The notes beneath the pieces are model-generated. The model was not told the origin of the DNA. It saw only the letters and a program-made list of their open reading frames with translations, and made no database searches. DNA of 29,229 bases from the NCBI GenBank assembly GCA_030849075.1, contig JASAOO010003241.1, forward strand, positions 1 through 29,229, given 5' to 3'. Shown here one piece after another: positions 28,137 to 29,229 of this stretch. The stretch comes from Zelonia costaricensis (lineage: Eukaryota; Euglenozoa; Kinetoplastea; Trypanosomatida; Trypanosomatidae). Numbering within the stretch: position 1 is the stretch's first letter; every line of letters begins with the position of its first letter. A program made the position numbers and the translations under genes.

Positions 28137-28886
28137 CTATGCCGCATTGCGGCTACGGCGGCGCTGCTTTGGCTCCTCTGCCCGCTGCAGCTCGCACAGT
28201 TGCTGCCAGATGGCATCGTGCAGGGTGCGTGTCTCGTGCAGCAGCGCCCGCACGCGCTGCACTTTCTGCTCGTGCGTGGAGAAGACCGGTGGTGACGGCA
28301 GCACGCCGTCCATGTGGGCGTCCGTGTGGGTGAGCTGGTATGGAGCCCTGGGCAGCATCACCGACACGACCGGCACCGCCGAGTGCACCCTGTCAAGGTT
28401 GTTGGCACCGCAGCCGGTGGCCACCTCGGGTCTCGTGACCGCGGCCTCGTCACTCGCCACGGCCGCGCGAAGCGGGGTCTTGGCGGCGCCCTGCGCTTCG
28501 ACGGTGATGTGACGGCGCGGCAGGCTTGCCTCACGTGCGAGCGCGAGATCGAACACGTCCATCACGTCCGCGTCCTCGAGCACTTCTGCAGGGCGGGGGC
28601 CGGGGGAAGCAGAAGACGTGGTGGTCTGCGCTGCGGGCGGCGGTACACCGTGCAGGCTTAGGGATAGCGATGACGGCCACGTGTGGCTGCACGAGTCAAA
28701 GCGCAGACTGTCCAAGGTCAGCGACGAGCGCGTGATGCTGGCTGTGCCGTCGGTGCAGTCCCGCACGGAGTCGGTCAGGCTGCCAGCGGGGTTGGGTTTG
28801 CGCGGGGGCGACGGCACAGCCGCCGCCCCCGCCCCCGCTGCGGTGGCGACGCGGCTGCTCTGGTGGTGGCGACCCGAGGACGACAT
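28137..28886 (-). CDS. Hypothetical protein, 249 aa, basic C-terminal helix
   Basis: No family is recognised. The N-terminal 95 residues are Ser/Thr/Ala/Pro-rich. A less biased segment follows at about 100-130 (AEVLEDADVMDVFDLALARE). The C-terminal part (about 203-240) is predicted helical, KVQRVRALLHETRTLHDAIW then QQLCELQRAEE, and could be a short coiled coil. It ends in a basic stretch (KQRRRSRN). There is no signal peptide or membrane helix. The ATG at 28884-28886 lies 33 nt after a very good acceptor, and the stop is TAG. Codon use is GC-rich like the neighbours. The clear acceptor and composition support a real gene despite the lack of a named domain. Confidence 0.75.
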   Translation of the reverse strand: MSSSGRHHQSSRVATAAGAGAAAVPSPPRKPNPAGSLTDSVRDCTDGTASITRSSLTLDSLRFDSCSHTWPSSLSLSLHGVPPPAAQTTTSSASPGPRPAEVLEDADVMDVFDLALAREASLPRRHITVEAQGAAKTPLRAAVASDEAAVTRPEVATGCGANNLDRVHSAVPVVSVMLPRAPYQLTHTDAHMDGVLPSPPVFSTHEQKVQRVRALLHETRTLHDAIWQQLCELQRAEEPKQRRRSRNAA

Positions 28887-29229
28887 CTCCTTTTTTTCTC
28901 TTTGTCACCGAGGCGCGCGCTGTATTGGAGAAGGGAGGAAATGGGGTGGAGCGCGAGGTATAGAGGCACGGGGCGAGCCCAGAAGGAGCGAGGCAGAGAT
29001 GAAGAAGGGAGCGGGTGGACGGCAGCGGATGGGAGAGTGCCGTCCGGAAGACAAGTCGGGGAAAGACGCTTGCTTGACAAAGAGCGAGCAAACACAAAAG
29101 AAAAAAAAAACACAAGTCGAAAACAAGAAAAAAGGGGAGCAGAAGAGGGACAAGAAAACGGATCGGGCTTGCTGTATGTATTTATAGAGATAGATGGCGG
29201 TGCAGGGGGGGAGGGGGGGAGGCTGCACT
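28887..29229. other. Upstream region of the 249-aa gene
   Basis: This holds the 33-nt leader and acceptor, then purine-rich (+ strand) sequence with A-rich runs (29097-29110 and 29126-29150). The next upstream gene is outside the window. Confidence 0.6.
28920..28965 (-). promoter_or_regulatory. Predicted spliced-leader acceptor for the 249-aa gene
   Basis: The minus strand reads a CT-rich tract (CCTCCCTTCTCC) followed by AATACAG, with AG at 28921-28920. It lies 33 nt before the ATG and is the cleanest acceptor in the window. Confidence 0.75.

Overview
The window looks like nuclear DNA from a kinetoplastid flagellate, most likely a Leishmania-like trypanosomatid. Eight long, intronless, GC-rich reading frames all lie on the minus strand. 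They are separated by 0.8 to 3 kb of non-coding DNA packed with CA/GT microsatellites and purine-rich (+ strand) runs. Most starts have a pyrimidine tract followed by AG shortly upstream on the minus strand, as expected for spliced-leader trans-splicing. The protein families (a kinesin-3-type motor, a MYCBPAP-type axonemal protein, UTP7) are eukaryotic. I cannot fix genus or species from this sequence alone.

Transcription would run from right to left as one polycistronic unit. The order is: a 249-aa protein of unknown function (28137-28886); the ribosome-biogenesis WD40 protein UTP7 (23153-25156); a 753-aa low-complexity protein with a possible vWA-like N-terminus (19355-21616); two adjacent paralogues sharing a two-transmembrane N-terminal module (16840-17517 and 13439-14779); a 1112-aa helical-repeat protein (8936-12274); a MYCBPAP-like protein (4701-8174); and a kinesin (512-2809). 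No second strand, strand switch, tRNA, rRNA, CRISPR array or recognisable transposase gene was seen.

Starts were chosen from the first in-frame ATG and the nearest plausible trans-splice acceptor. In several cases the longest open frame begins at GTG or runs through a microsatellite, so the CDS given here is shorter than the maximal open frame.

The genes do not form a functional operon in the bacterial sense, because kinetoplastid units mix unrelated functions. Two neighbours (kinesin and MYCBPAP-like) are plausibly flagellar or cytoskeletal, and one (UTP7) is nucleolar. The most interesting element is the tandem pair of two-TM proteins. Their shared 80-residue module resembles the RNase kappa / V-ATPase f-subunit fold in layout and in a short motif, but each carries a long, unrelated, low-complexity tail. 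The link is my inference and needs a profile search.
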